Assembly (NCBI GenBank): GCA_002169255.1
Contig: NHLU01000012.1
Coordinates: 2,555 to 10,872 of the forward strand
Source of the DNA: Candidatus Pelagibacter sp. TMED275
GTDB lineage: Bacteria; Pseudomonadota; Alphaproteobacteria; Pelagibacterales; Pelagibacteraceae
Reading direction: 5' to 3'
DNA: 8,318 bases
Part shown: piece after piece, positions 1-6,676 of the stretch
Position numbering within the stretch: position 1 is the stretch's first letter
Layout of the letters: every line of letters begins with the position of its first letter
Notes under the pieces: model-generated
Database searches by the model: none
Seen by the model: only the letters and a program-made list of their open reading frames with translations
What the model was told of the DNA's origin: nothing
Position numbers and translations under genes: made by a program

Positions 1-505
1 CATAATTATTTGATATAGCTCTTAACAGACCTATATCTTGAACAGGCCAAATATTTGATCTGTTGTAAGTAAATAAAAGTATCATCTCTGCAGACCATCT
101 GCCAATTTGTCTTAATTCAGATAAATATTCAATTGCTTGCTCATCTGACATATCCTTTATTAAATATGGTTTAAATTCTTTTTTTATCATTTTCTTTGCT
201 AAAGATTTTATACCTTTAACTTTTTGCCTACTCAAACCACAACTTTTCAGTTGTGAAAAAGTTAAGCTGTTAATAGTAATAGGAGTGATTTTATTTTTAC
301 ATTTTTTTTTAAATTTTAAGAATACTGAATTTGCTGCTGCTACACTTATTTGTTGACCTATAATACTGTTGCACAAAGATAAAAAAATATTTTTTCGAGT
401 TGTAAGATTTGCATCAGAATATTTTTCAATTAATTTTTTCATCACTTTATCTTTCTTAGATAAATATTTCTTTGCTTTGTTCCAATATAAAGGTGTTTTA
501 CTCAT
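1..505 (-). CDS. AlkA/Mag1-type DNA-3-methyladenine glycosylase (HhH-GPD), 3' end cut by window edge
   Basis: Base-excision repair enzyme predicted to remove alkylated purines such as 3-methyladenine from DNA by cleaving the N-glycosidic bond. The frame opens with ATG at 505-503 and stays open for 168 codons to the left edge, so the C-terminus is missing. Visible family marks are the IIGQQIS..AA segment at residues 48-58, a CGLSRQKV..IKSLA segment at about 89-103, the helix-hairpin-helix region ELRQIGRWSAEMIL at 130-143, and the following WPVQDIGL at 153-160, whose D157 matches the catalytic aspartate of the HhH-GPD superfamily. The QQIS motif lies near residue 50, so the long N-terminal domain of E. 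coli AlkA is absent and the shape is closer to yeast Mag1. The ATG overlaps the end of the upstream transporter gene by 8 bases (ATGAGTAA), suggesting co-transcription and translational coupling. A run of nine T at 302-310 lies inside the gene but the frame continues through it. Family assignment is firm; substrate range is inferred. Confidence 0.88.
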   Translation of the reverse strand, partial: MSKTPLYWNKAKKYLSKKDKVMKKLIEKYSDANLTTRKNIFLSLCNSIIGQQISVAAANSVFLKFKKKCKNKITPITINSLTFSQLKSCGLSRQKVKGIKSLAKKMIKKEFKPYLIKDMSDEQAIEYLSELRQIGRWSAEMILLFTYNRSNIWPVQDIGLLRAISNNY

Positions 506-1379
506 GTCGCGCTACGGTAACTTGATTTTTATGATATATTTCACGTCTAAATATTATTATTGACGAAATAATTACAAGAGCTGCTCCCAGAAGTGTTTTA
601 ATTGTTGGAACTTCCCCCCATATAAAATATCCAAAAATTATAGCAAACACTAAGGCTAAATACTTTAAAGGTGTAACCAACGAAACTTCGGAATATTTAT
701 AGGATTGGCTTAACCATAAATTTGCAACCCCTCCAAAAATACCAACAAAGGATAGGATCACTAAATCATTCAAGTTTGGCATTACCCATCCATAAGGTAT
801 CGTTAGAAAGCTTAGCAAAGTTATTGCAACTGAAAAATAAAGTGAAATCAACCAAACGGGTTCTGATGTGGACAGTTGTCTTATAGCAATTGCAACATAA
901 GATAAGCCTAAACAAAAAATTATTGGGTATAGGTAATAAATATTTAAAGAGCTAAATCCAGGTTCAGTAATTACTATTATACCAACAAAACCAACTGTTA
1001 CTGCTAACCATCTATAAAAACCGACTTTTTCTTTTAATAAAAAAATTGAAAAAATAGTAGTAAATATTGGAGCAGCAAATGAAATACTCACAACAGTTGC
1101 TAAAGGTAAATTTCTTAATGCAGTAAAAATTGCAACTAATGCAATTAGTCCAAATATACATCTTAAAAAATGTAAACCGGCTCTTTTTGTGTAATAAAAA
1201 TTCTTACGTCTTTCAGGTGGAATAATAAAAAAATAAAATACAATTCCAAAAAAACCTCTAAAAAATAGCACTTGCCCTAATGGATAATCTTCAGACCACT
1301 TTACAATGATATCCATGATTGAAAATGCACATACTGATAGAAACATGTACAAAAAGCCTAATTGATTTTTAGATAGCAT
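498..1379 (-). CDS. EamA/DMT-family transporter (ten membrane helices)
   Basis: Inner-membrane protein of the drug/metabolite transporter superfamily; substrate cannot be told from sequence. With the ATG at 1379-1377 the product is 293 residues, normal for the family. Ten hydrophobic segments are visible, at about 8-27, 36-54, 70-89, 94-115, 121-138, 147-167, 176-193, 205-224, 235-254 and 260-277, forming the two five-helix EamA repeats. Typical marks are FFRGFFG near 39-45, the helix-4 region around S98-P104 with the following LLKEK at 114-118, and in the second repeat SLVTPLKYLALVFAIIFGY followed by WGE at 254-256. The frame could be extended to a TTG at 1427-1425, but that would overlap the divergent msrA gene and add an ill-fitting leader, so I chose the ATG. 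No clear Shine-Dalgarno precedes it. The stop overlaps the start of the glycosylase gene. Related members export metabolites or import compounds such as S-adenosylmethionine; none of these is specifically supported here. Confidence 0.9.
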   Translation of the reverse strand: MLSKNQLGFLYMFLSVCAFSIMDIIVKWSEDYPLGQVLFFRGFFGIVFYFFIIPPERRKNFYYTKRAGLHFLRCIFGLIALVAIFTALRNLPLATVVSISFAAPIFTTIFSIFLLKEKVGFYRWLAVTVGFVGIIVITEPGFSSLNIYYLYPIIFCLGLSYVAIAIRQLSTSEPVWLISLYFSVAITLLSFLTIPYGWVMPNLNDLVILSFVGIFGGVANLWLSQSYKYSEVSLVTPLKYLALVFAIIFGYFIWGEVPTIKTLLGAALVIISSIIIFRREIYHKNQVTVARHE

Positions 1380-1414
1380 AAGAATAGTTTTATTTAAAAA
1401 TAAATTAATTAGCA
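1380..1414. promoter_or_regulatory. divergent gap, probably carrying start signals for both directions
   Basis: Only 35 AT-rich bases separate the ATG of the minus-strand transporter from the ATG of msrA. Both transcription units should start in or near here, so promoter elements probably extend into the coding ends. A weak plus-strand candidate is TTGATT at 1362-1367, a 17-base spacer and TAGTTT at 1385-1390; the -10 match is poor and the region is so AT-rich that chance matches are expected. No operator-like inverted repeat stands out. The regulatory role is inferred from gene layout. Confidence 0.3.
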
Positions 1415-1861
1415 ATGGAAATAGCAATTTTAGGACTTGGATGTTTTTGGGGGCCTGAATTAGAATTCAGTAAGCTTAAAGGAATTTATAAAACTGAAGT
1501 AGGTTATTGTGGTGGTGACAGTAATAAAACATCCTATGAACAGGTTTGTACTGGTAATACAAATCATGCGGAAGTTGTAAAATTAGATTTTGATCCAAAC
1601 ATAATCTCTTATGAGGAAATAATTAATCATTTTTTTGGTTTTCATGACCCAACAACTTTAAATTCACAAGGGCCTGATTTTGGAACACAATATAGAAGTG
1701 AAATTTTCTACTTAAATAATTCTCAAAAAGAAATTGCTGAAAAGTTAATAAAAAAAAATAATGAACAAATGAATGGGAGAGTTGTTACAAAATTATCCTT
1801 GGCAAAAAATTATTGCACTGCAGAGGAGTACCATCAAAAATTTATGGAAAAACGTAGATAA
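1415..1861 (+). CDS. msrA: peptide-methionine (S)-S-oxide reductase MsrA
   Basis: Reduces the S-epimer of methionine sulfoxide in proteins or as free amino acid, repairing oxidative damage; it is probably cytoplasmic because no signal peptide is seen. The 148-residue product carries GCFWG at 9-13 with the nucleophile C10. Subtracting 41 from E. coli MsrA numbering puts every known active-site residue in place: C51 to C10, Y82 to Y41, E94 to E53 (HAEVV), D129 to D88 and Y134 to Y93 (FGTQYRS). The C-terminal AEEYHQKF (136-143) is also typical. The protein lacks the N-terminal extension of the E. coli enzyme. An in-frame TAA at 1406-1408 shortly before the ATG rules out a much longer start. C134, just before the AEEYHQ motif, is a candidate resolving cysteine, because there is no separate cysteine-bearing tail. 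It is the first gene of a tight plus-strand run, 3 bases before the sulfurtransferase gene. Confidence 0.96.
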   Translation: MEIAILGLGCFWGPELEFSKLKGIYKTEVGYCGGDSNKTSYEQVCTGNTNHAEVVKLDFDPNIISYEEIINHFFGFHDPTTLNSQGPDFGTQYRSEIFYLNNSQKEIAEKLIKKNNEQMNGRVVTKLSLAKNYCTAEEYHQKFMEKRR

Positions 1862-1864
1862 TAT

Positions 1865-2677
1865 ATGTCGCTTGTTAATACTGATTGGCTTTTTAAAAAT
1901 ATCGGTAAAGTTAAAATTATTGATAGCTCATGGCATTTGCCAAATGAAAATAGAGATGCTTTTGAGGAGTATAAAAAAGAGCACATAAAAGGGTCAATTT
2001 TTTTTGATATAGATAAATATTCAGATAAAAAAAGTGACCTTCCACATATGCTTCCTTCGAAAGAAGAATGGGAGCTATTCATGTCATCGCTTGGTATATC
2101 AAATGATGATACAATTGTAATTTATGATAATTCTCATTTAATCAGTTCATGCAGATGCTGGTATACTTTTTTATATTTTGGACACACTCCAAATTCAGTT
2201 TTTATTCTAGATGGAGGATTAAAAAAATGGAAAGAGGAAGATAAAGAAATTGTAAAATCTATTACAAATATTTCAAAGTCTAAATACTTTGCAACAGTAA
2301 ATAAAAGACTTGTAAAAAATAAAACTGAAATTGAGCAAAATATATCGCAGAAAAAATTCAAAGTTATAGATGCTAGAAGTAAAAAAAGATTTGATGGTAA
2401 AGAAGTTGAACAAAGAAAGGGTTTACGAAGTGGCTCAATACCTGGTTCTTTTTCTTTGCCTTTTAGACATCTTATTAATGATGATAATACTTTTAAGAAA
2501 AAAGATGAAATTAAGGTGGAATTTGGGAATATTATCAACTTAACAGAAAATAATATTGTATTTTCTTGTGGATCTGGAATAACAGCGTCTGTACTTGCTC
2601 TTGGATATTCATTAATTAATAATAAGTATAGTCCTATAGTATACGACGGATCATGGAGCGAATATGGTAAAGAATAA
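1865..2677 (+). CDS. sseA: 3-mercaptopyruvate sulfurtransferase (two-domain rhodanese, SseA type)
   Basis: Transfers sulfane sulfur from a donor, probably 3-mercaptopyruvate, to a thiol or cyanide acceptor through a cysteine persulfide; probably cytoplasmic. The 270-residue protein has an inactive N-terminal rhodanese domain (about 1-135, with VIYDNSHLISSCRCWYTF at 85-102, FGH at 105-107 and LDGGLKKW at 115-122) and a catalytic C-terminal domain (about 155-270). The active loop reads CGSGITA at 235-241 with C235. This is the CGSGVT signature of mercaptopyruvate sulfurtransferases rather than the CRxGxx[R/T] loop of thiosulfate rhodaneses. GLRSGSIPG at 186-194 matches the GLR.GHIPG region of SseA except for serine in place of the usual histidine. 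Length is close to E. coli SseA. The ATG lies 3 bases after the msrA stop with no strong Shine-Dalgarno, suggesting coupled translation; the adaptor gene follows after 5 bases. Family is sure; the preferred donor is inferred from the loop. Confidence 0.93.
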   Translation: MSLVNTDWLFKNIGKVKIIDSSWHLPNENRDAFEEYKKEHIKGSIFFDIDKYSDKKSDLPHMLPSKEEWELFMSSLGISNDDTIVIYDNSHLISSCRCWYTFLYFGHTPNSVFILDGGLKKWKEEDKEIVKSITNISKSKYFATVNKRLVKNKTEIEQNISQKKFKVIDARSKKRFDGKEVEQRKGLRSGSIPGSFSLPFRHLINDDNTFKKKDEIKVEFGNIINLTENNIVFSCGSGITASVLALGYSLINNKYSPIVYDGSWSEYGKE

Positions 2678-2682
2678 ATATT

Positions 2683-3552
2683 ATGAAAAGATCAACTAAA
2701 ATTTTTACAGTAATAATTATATTTTTCTTAATTATTGCCTCAGTAATAATTGCTAGGACAATGATTGGTAATCATTTTAAGAAAAAATTTAGTAAAAGAC
2801 CTCCGCCTGGAATAATTGTAACTCAAGTAATTGAAAAAAAATTTGAAGATATTATAGAAACATTTGGTACTGCCATCCCATCTAAGATTAAATCATATAA
2901 AATTGAAAAATATGAGATTCTAACACCTATAAAATTTAATTCTAAGGTTAACAAGGGTGAAATAATCGCTAACTTAAAAACAAGAAAAATAATTGCACCA
3001 TTTGATGGAATAATTGGTAAAAGAGATTTTTCTGATGATATTTTAGTTTCAAAAAGCTCAATTTTGCTTAACTTAGAAGATACCACTATGATATTTTCAG
3101 ATGTGGAAATTCCAGAAGTATATGCCCCTTTTATAAAAAATGGTTTGCCTGTAGATGTAAAATTCTCTGGATACAAAAATAAGGTATATTCAGGAATAGT
3201 AAACTCAACATCAAGCAGGATAAACAGTAAAACTAGATCCTTATCAACTAGAATTAAAATAAATAATGAAAAATACGAATTACTACCTGGAGCTCTTTTA
3301 GAGATAACAATAAAATACAATGAAAGAAATACTTTAAGTGTACCAGACACAAGCATAGTGACTGAGGGTTCTAAAAGTTATGTTTTTATTGTTGATGAAA
3401 ATAATAAAACAATAAAAACTGAGGTCGAAACTGGAAAAAGATACCTTGGTAATTTAGAAATTTTAAGTGGTTTATCATTAGGAAATAGAATAGTAGCGGA
3501 GGGTTTAAAAAAAGTAAGACCTAATGGCAAAATAAAACCGATCACTAATTAG
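2683..3552 (+). CDS. RND efflux periplasmic adaptor (membrane fusion protein), short form apparently lacking the helical hairpin
   Basis: Predicted periplasmic adaptor, anchored in the inner membrane by an N-terminal helix at about 6-28 with no lipobox, that partners the RND pump encoded next to it. At 289 residues it is much shorter than the usual 350-400. The first lipoyl half ends with NKGEIIANLK (90-99) and the second begins at once with IIAPFDGIIGKRDF (103-116), so only about three residues lie where the coiled-coil hairpin usually sits. The beta-barrel follows: EIPEVYAPFIKNG at 142-154, then SKTRSLSTRIKINN and LLPGALLEI up to about 208, matching the TRT...N....L.PGM pattern. The membrane-proximal domain comes last: VPDTSIV (220-226), VFIVDENN, then LSGLSLGNRIVAEGLKKVRPNGKI (261-284). 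The frame is intact, so this is not a frameshift. It starts 5 bases after the sulfurtransferase gene and ends 4 bases before the pump. Family is sure; loss of the hairpin is read from motif spacing, not from a structure model. Confidence 0.92.
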   Translation: MKRSTKIFTVIIIFFLIIASVIIARTMIGNHFKKKFSKRPPPGIIVTQVIEKKFEDIIETFGTAIPSKIKSYKIEKYEILTPIKFNSKVNKGEIIANLKTRKIIAPFDGIIGKRDFSDDILVSKSSILLNLEDTTMIFSDVEIPEVYAPFIKNGLPVDVKFSGYKNKVYSGIVNSTSSRINSKTRSLSTRIKINNEKYELLPGALLEITIKYNERNTLSVPDTSIVTEGSKSYVFIVDENNKTIKTEVETGKRYLGNLEILSGLSLGNRIVAEGLKKVRPNGKIKPITN

Positions 3553-3556
3553 AAAA

Positions 3557-6500
3557 ATGTATTTAACTGAAGTTAGCATAAGAAGACCAGTCATTTCATG
3601 GGTAATGTCACTAATACTAATTTTATTTGGTATATTCGTTTTTTGGAAACTACCTGTTAGAGAGCTTCCTTCAGGTTTACAACCTCCAATCGTACAAATA
3701 CAAATTGATTATAAATCTGCAGCAGCACCGATTGTTGATCAAGAAGTCACTCAAGTAGTTGAGGATGTTATTGGAGGAGCAGAAGGAATTAAGAACATAG
3801 AGTCTAAGTCTGAGAATGGAAGAAGTACTATAAATGTTATATTTGACACTGAAATAGATCTTGATAATGCTGCAAATGATATACGCGAGAGAGTTGCGAG
3901 AGTAATTGATAATTTGCCAACAGAGTCAGATCCTCCGCAAATTTTAAAACAAGCTGCTGGATTTACAACAACCATGTGGTTAAGCTTATCATCTCCTACA
4001 TGGAGTGATCTAGAATTGGGTGACTACGCAGAAAGATATCTGATCGATACTTTTTCAAGTGTAAAAAATGTTGGAAGAATAAGGGTTGGAGGACTAAGAG
4101 AATTAAGTATTAGAGTATGGATTGATCCAATTAAACTCGCTGCGAATGACCTTACTGTACAAGATGTTGAGTTAGCATTGAGAAGAGAAAATATAAGACT
4201 TCCAGCAGGTACGCTAGAAGCAGATAATATAGATTTAAATTTAAGTCTTGATAAATCCTATAGTGACATAGATAAAATAAAACAATTACCAATTAAAAAA
4301 AACGAAAAAAAAGTACTATTATTGTCTGATGTTGCAAATATTGAATTTGGACCTGTCTCAGAAAAAACTTTGTTTAAAGCTCAAACAAAAAATAAAATAA
4401 ATTTAAAAACTGTTGGTATAGGTATATATGCAAAAAGTGGAGCATCTACAGTTGAGCTTTCAAAAGCAATTAGAACAAAAGTTGCTCAGGTTAACAAAAC
4501 ATTGCCAAAAAGTTTAAACTTAGAAGTTGCATTTGATAGAGCAAATTATGTAAGTGCAGCTATTGAAGAAGTTTATAAAACTTTAATAATAGCGTTTATA
4601 TTAGTTGTAATAATTATTTACTTATTTCTTGGAAATTTAAAAGCTGTAATTGTTCCTGCTATTGCTTTACCAGTGAGTTTAATTGCATCATTTCTTGGTT
4701 TATATCTATTTGGTTTATCAATAAATATTTTTGTACTTTTGAGTTTTATTTTAGCTATCGGTATTATTACTGATGACTCTGTTATAATGACTGATGCAAT
4801 TTACAGAAGGATTGAAAAGGGAGAAACTCCCCTAGTTGCCGCATATAAAGGATCAAAACAAATTACTTTTGCGATAATAGCAACAACGCTAATTCTTATA
4901 GCTGTCTTTTTACCATTGATTTTTATTGAAGGTATATCTGGTACTTTATTTAAAGAAACAGCAATAGCACTTTCTTTTTCTATAATTGTTTCTTCTTTTG
5001 TGGCATTAACTTTATCTCCAATGTTAGCAAGTAAATTTCTTAACAAAAAAACTAGTAAAAATTTTATAATTAAAAAATTTGAAAAATACTTTTTTTCTTT
5101 TTCAAACTTTTATAAAGAAACACTTAACGTATTAATTAATAAGTCAAAAATGATAACTGTATTTATCATATTTATAATTATTTCCTCTATTATGCTTTTT
5201 AATTTTTCAAAAAAAGAATTATTACCAATGGAAGATAGAGGGGCTTACTTGGTTATTGGTTTTACAGATGAAGGAAGCTCATTTGAATACACTCAAGAAA
5301 AAGCACAAATTATTGAAAAAAGACTTACTCCATTACTCCAAGCAGATGACAGTCCGTATTCAAGATTTATAATGAGAGTTCCAGGTTTTGGAAGTTCGGC
5401 AAACTCCTACAATAGCTTTATAATTATTGCATTATTAGATAATTGGAAAAATAGAGATAAAAATTCTCAAACAATAATGAGGGAGGCAATTGGTAAAATA
5501 GTTACTGTGCCACAAGCCGTAGCATTTCCTATTTCTCCCCAATCAATTAGAGTCTCAAGTTATAATAAGCCAGTACAAATGGTTGTTTATGGAAGTACCT
5601 ATGGAGAGTTAGAAGAAATTCAAAAAAAAATAATTAACAATTTAAGAAAAAATTCAAGCTTATCAAGGATAGAGTCAGATTATTCAAGAAATAAACCAGA
5701 GGTTAAACTTGTAATAAATAAGAGCAAAGCTAAAGACCTTGGTATATCAACAGAGTCGATTGGGAGAACATTAGAAATTCTATATGGAGGAAAAAAGATA
5801 ACAACATTTAATAAGCTAGGCAAGGAATATCCAATTATTCTACAACAATATATCTCTGACAGAAGAAACAAAGATGGAATTTCAAAAATTTTTGTTAGAT
5901 CTAAAGAAGGAAAGCTTATTTCATTAGTAAATTTAATTGAATTCGTTGAGGAAGGAAATGCAAAAGAACTAAATAGATATAATAGGCAAAGAGCAATAAC
6001 AATATCAGCAAATATAAATGAGAACTACACTTTGTCTGAAGCAATCAGATTTTTAGAAAATACAGTATCTGAAGTTTCGCCTGAAAATCAAATTGCTTGG
6101 AAAGGAAAATCTGAAGAACTAAAAGAAACTACTAATGAACTTTTTATTATTTTTGCTTTAGCATTGCTTACTGCGTATCTAGTTATGGCAGCCACATTTA
6201 ACTCTTTTGTCCATCCTTTTATTATAATATTAACTGTGCCTTTGGCAATTTTTGGTGGTTTAGTATTTATTTTGTTTTTAAACAGCTCTATTAATATTTT
6301 TTCTCAAATAGCATTGATAATTTTAATAGGCATTTCTACCAAAAATAGTATCCTAATTGTTGATTTTGCAAATCAATTAAGAACTAAAGGAAAGAATATT
6401 AATGACTCTATAAAGGAAGCGTGTGATTTAAGATTTCGACCAATAATTATGACTTCTTTAAGTACAATGATTGCTATGTTGCCATTAGTGATAGGAAATA

Positions 6501-6676
6501 TTGGGCCTGGTGCAGGAGAAGCTTCTAGACTTGCTGTTGGGTCTACTATTCTTGGAGGAATGATTATCTCCACTTTTTTTACTTTATATGTAACTCCTTC
6601 TATGTATTTGCTTTTAGCAAAAAATACTAAAAGGATAGATGCGGTAGATATAGATTTAAAAAAACAACTAAGTTAA
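3557..6676 (+). CDS. RND efflux pump, inner-membrane permease subunit (AcrB/HAE1 type)
   Basis: Proton-driven inner-membrane transporter expected to work as a trimer and move hydrophobic or amphiphilic compounds from the periplasm or outer membrane leaflet outward; the substrate is unknown. At 1039 residues it is full length. It opens with the family-typical IRRPVISWVMSLILILFGI (8-26) and ELPSGLQPPIVQI. Two large periplasmic regions (about 35-335 and 555-860) alternate with the helix bundles. Helix 4 holds the proton-relay pair D406-D407 in AIGIITDDSV, and helix 10 holds K929 in GISTKNSILIVDFA, so the relay looks complete. The usual EN soon after the helix-4 aspartates is D413-A414. FRPIIMTSLSTMIAMLPL at 960-977 and the GEASR segment at 987-991 are also canonical. 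It starts 4 bases after the adaptor stop and ends the plus-strand run. Its TAA overlaps the stop of the convergent lipoprotein gene. No outer-membrane factor gene is in the window, so the channel, if used, is encoded elsewhere. Confidence 0.96.
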   Translation: MYLTEVSIRRPVISWVMSLILILFGIFVFWKLPVRELPSGLQPPIVQIQIDYKSAAAPIVDQEVTQVVEDVIGGAEGIKNIESKSENGRSTINVIFDTEIDLDNAANDIRERVARVIDNLPTESDPPQILKQAAGFTTTMWLSLSSPTWSDLELGDYAERYLIDTFSSVKNVGRIRVGGLRELSIRVWIDPIKLAANDLTVQDVELALRRENIRLPAGTLEADNIDLNLSLDKSYSDIDKIKQLPIKKNEKKVLLLSDVANIEFGPVSEKTLFKAQTKNKINLKTVGIGIYAKSGASTVELSKAIRTKVAQVNKTLPKSLNLEVAFDRANYVSAAIEEVYKTLIIAFILVVIIIYLFLGNLKAVIVPAIALPVSLIASFLGLYLFGLSINIFVLLSFILAIGIITDDSVIMTDAIYRRIEKGETPLVAAYKGSKQITFAIIATTLILIAVFLPLIFIEGISGTLFKETAIALSFSIIVSSFVALTLSPMLASKFLNKKTSKNFIIKKFEKYFFSFSNFYKETLNVLINKSKMITVFIIFIIISSIMLFNFSKKELLPMEDRGAYLVIGFTDEGSSFEYTQEKAQIIEKRLTPLLQADDSPYSRFIMRVPGFGSSANSYNSFIIIALLDNWKNRDKNSQTIMREAIGKIVTVPQAVAFPISPQSIRVSSYNKPVQMVVYGSTYGELEEIQKKIINNLRKNSSLSRIESDYSRNKPEVKLVINKSKAKDLGISTESIGRTLEILYGGKKITTFNKLGKEYPIILQQYISDRRNKDGISKIFVRSKEGKLISLVNLIEFVEEGNAKELNRYNRQRAITISANINENYTLSEAIRFLENTVSEVSPENQIAWKGKSEELKETTNELFIIFALALLTAYLVMAATFNSFVHPFIIILTVPLAIFGGLVFILFLNSSINIFSQIALIILIGISTKNSILIVDFANQLRTKGKNINDSIKEACDLRFRPIIMTSLSTMIAMLPLVIGNIGPGAGEASRLAVGSTILGGMIISTFFTLYVTPSMYLLLAKNTKRIDAVDIDLKKQLS

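Noticed and set aside
369..563. Small plus-strand open frame of 64 codons
   Set aside because: It lies antisense to the glycosylase and transporter genes, both of which have clear family motifs, and its translation shows no recognisable domain.
1380..1427. A longer transporter product starting at TTG on the minus strand at 1427
   Set aside because: It would run into the divergent msrA coding sequence, uses a rarer start codon and adds residues that do not fit the first family helix; the ATG at 1379 gives normal length.
1834..2538. Antisense open frames across the sulfurtransferase gene
   Set aside because: They are shadows of a well-supported rhodanese-family gene and show low-complexity leucine/serine/phenylalanine translations.
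2823..3356. Antisense open frame of 177 codons inside the adaptor gene
   Set aside because: The plus-strand frame carries all the adaptor motifs. In very AT-rich DNA the reverse frame stays open by chance, and it has no ribosome site or recognisable motif.
2683..3552. Possibility that the short adaptor is a decayed or frameshifted gene
   Set aside because: The frame is continuous from membrane anchor to C-terminal domain, spacing to both neighbours is normal, and each conserved segment other than the hairpin is present.
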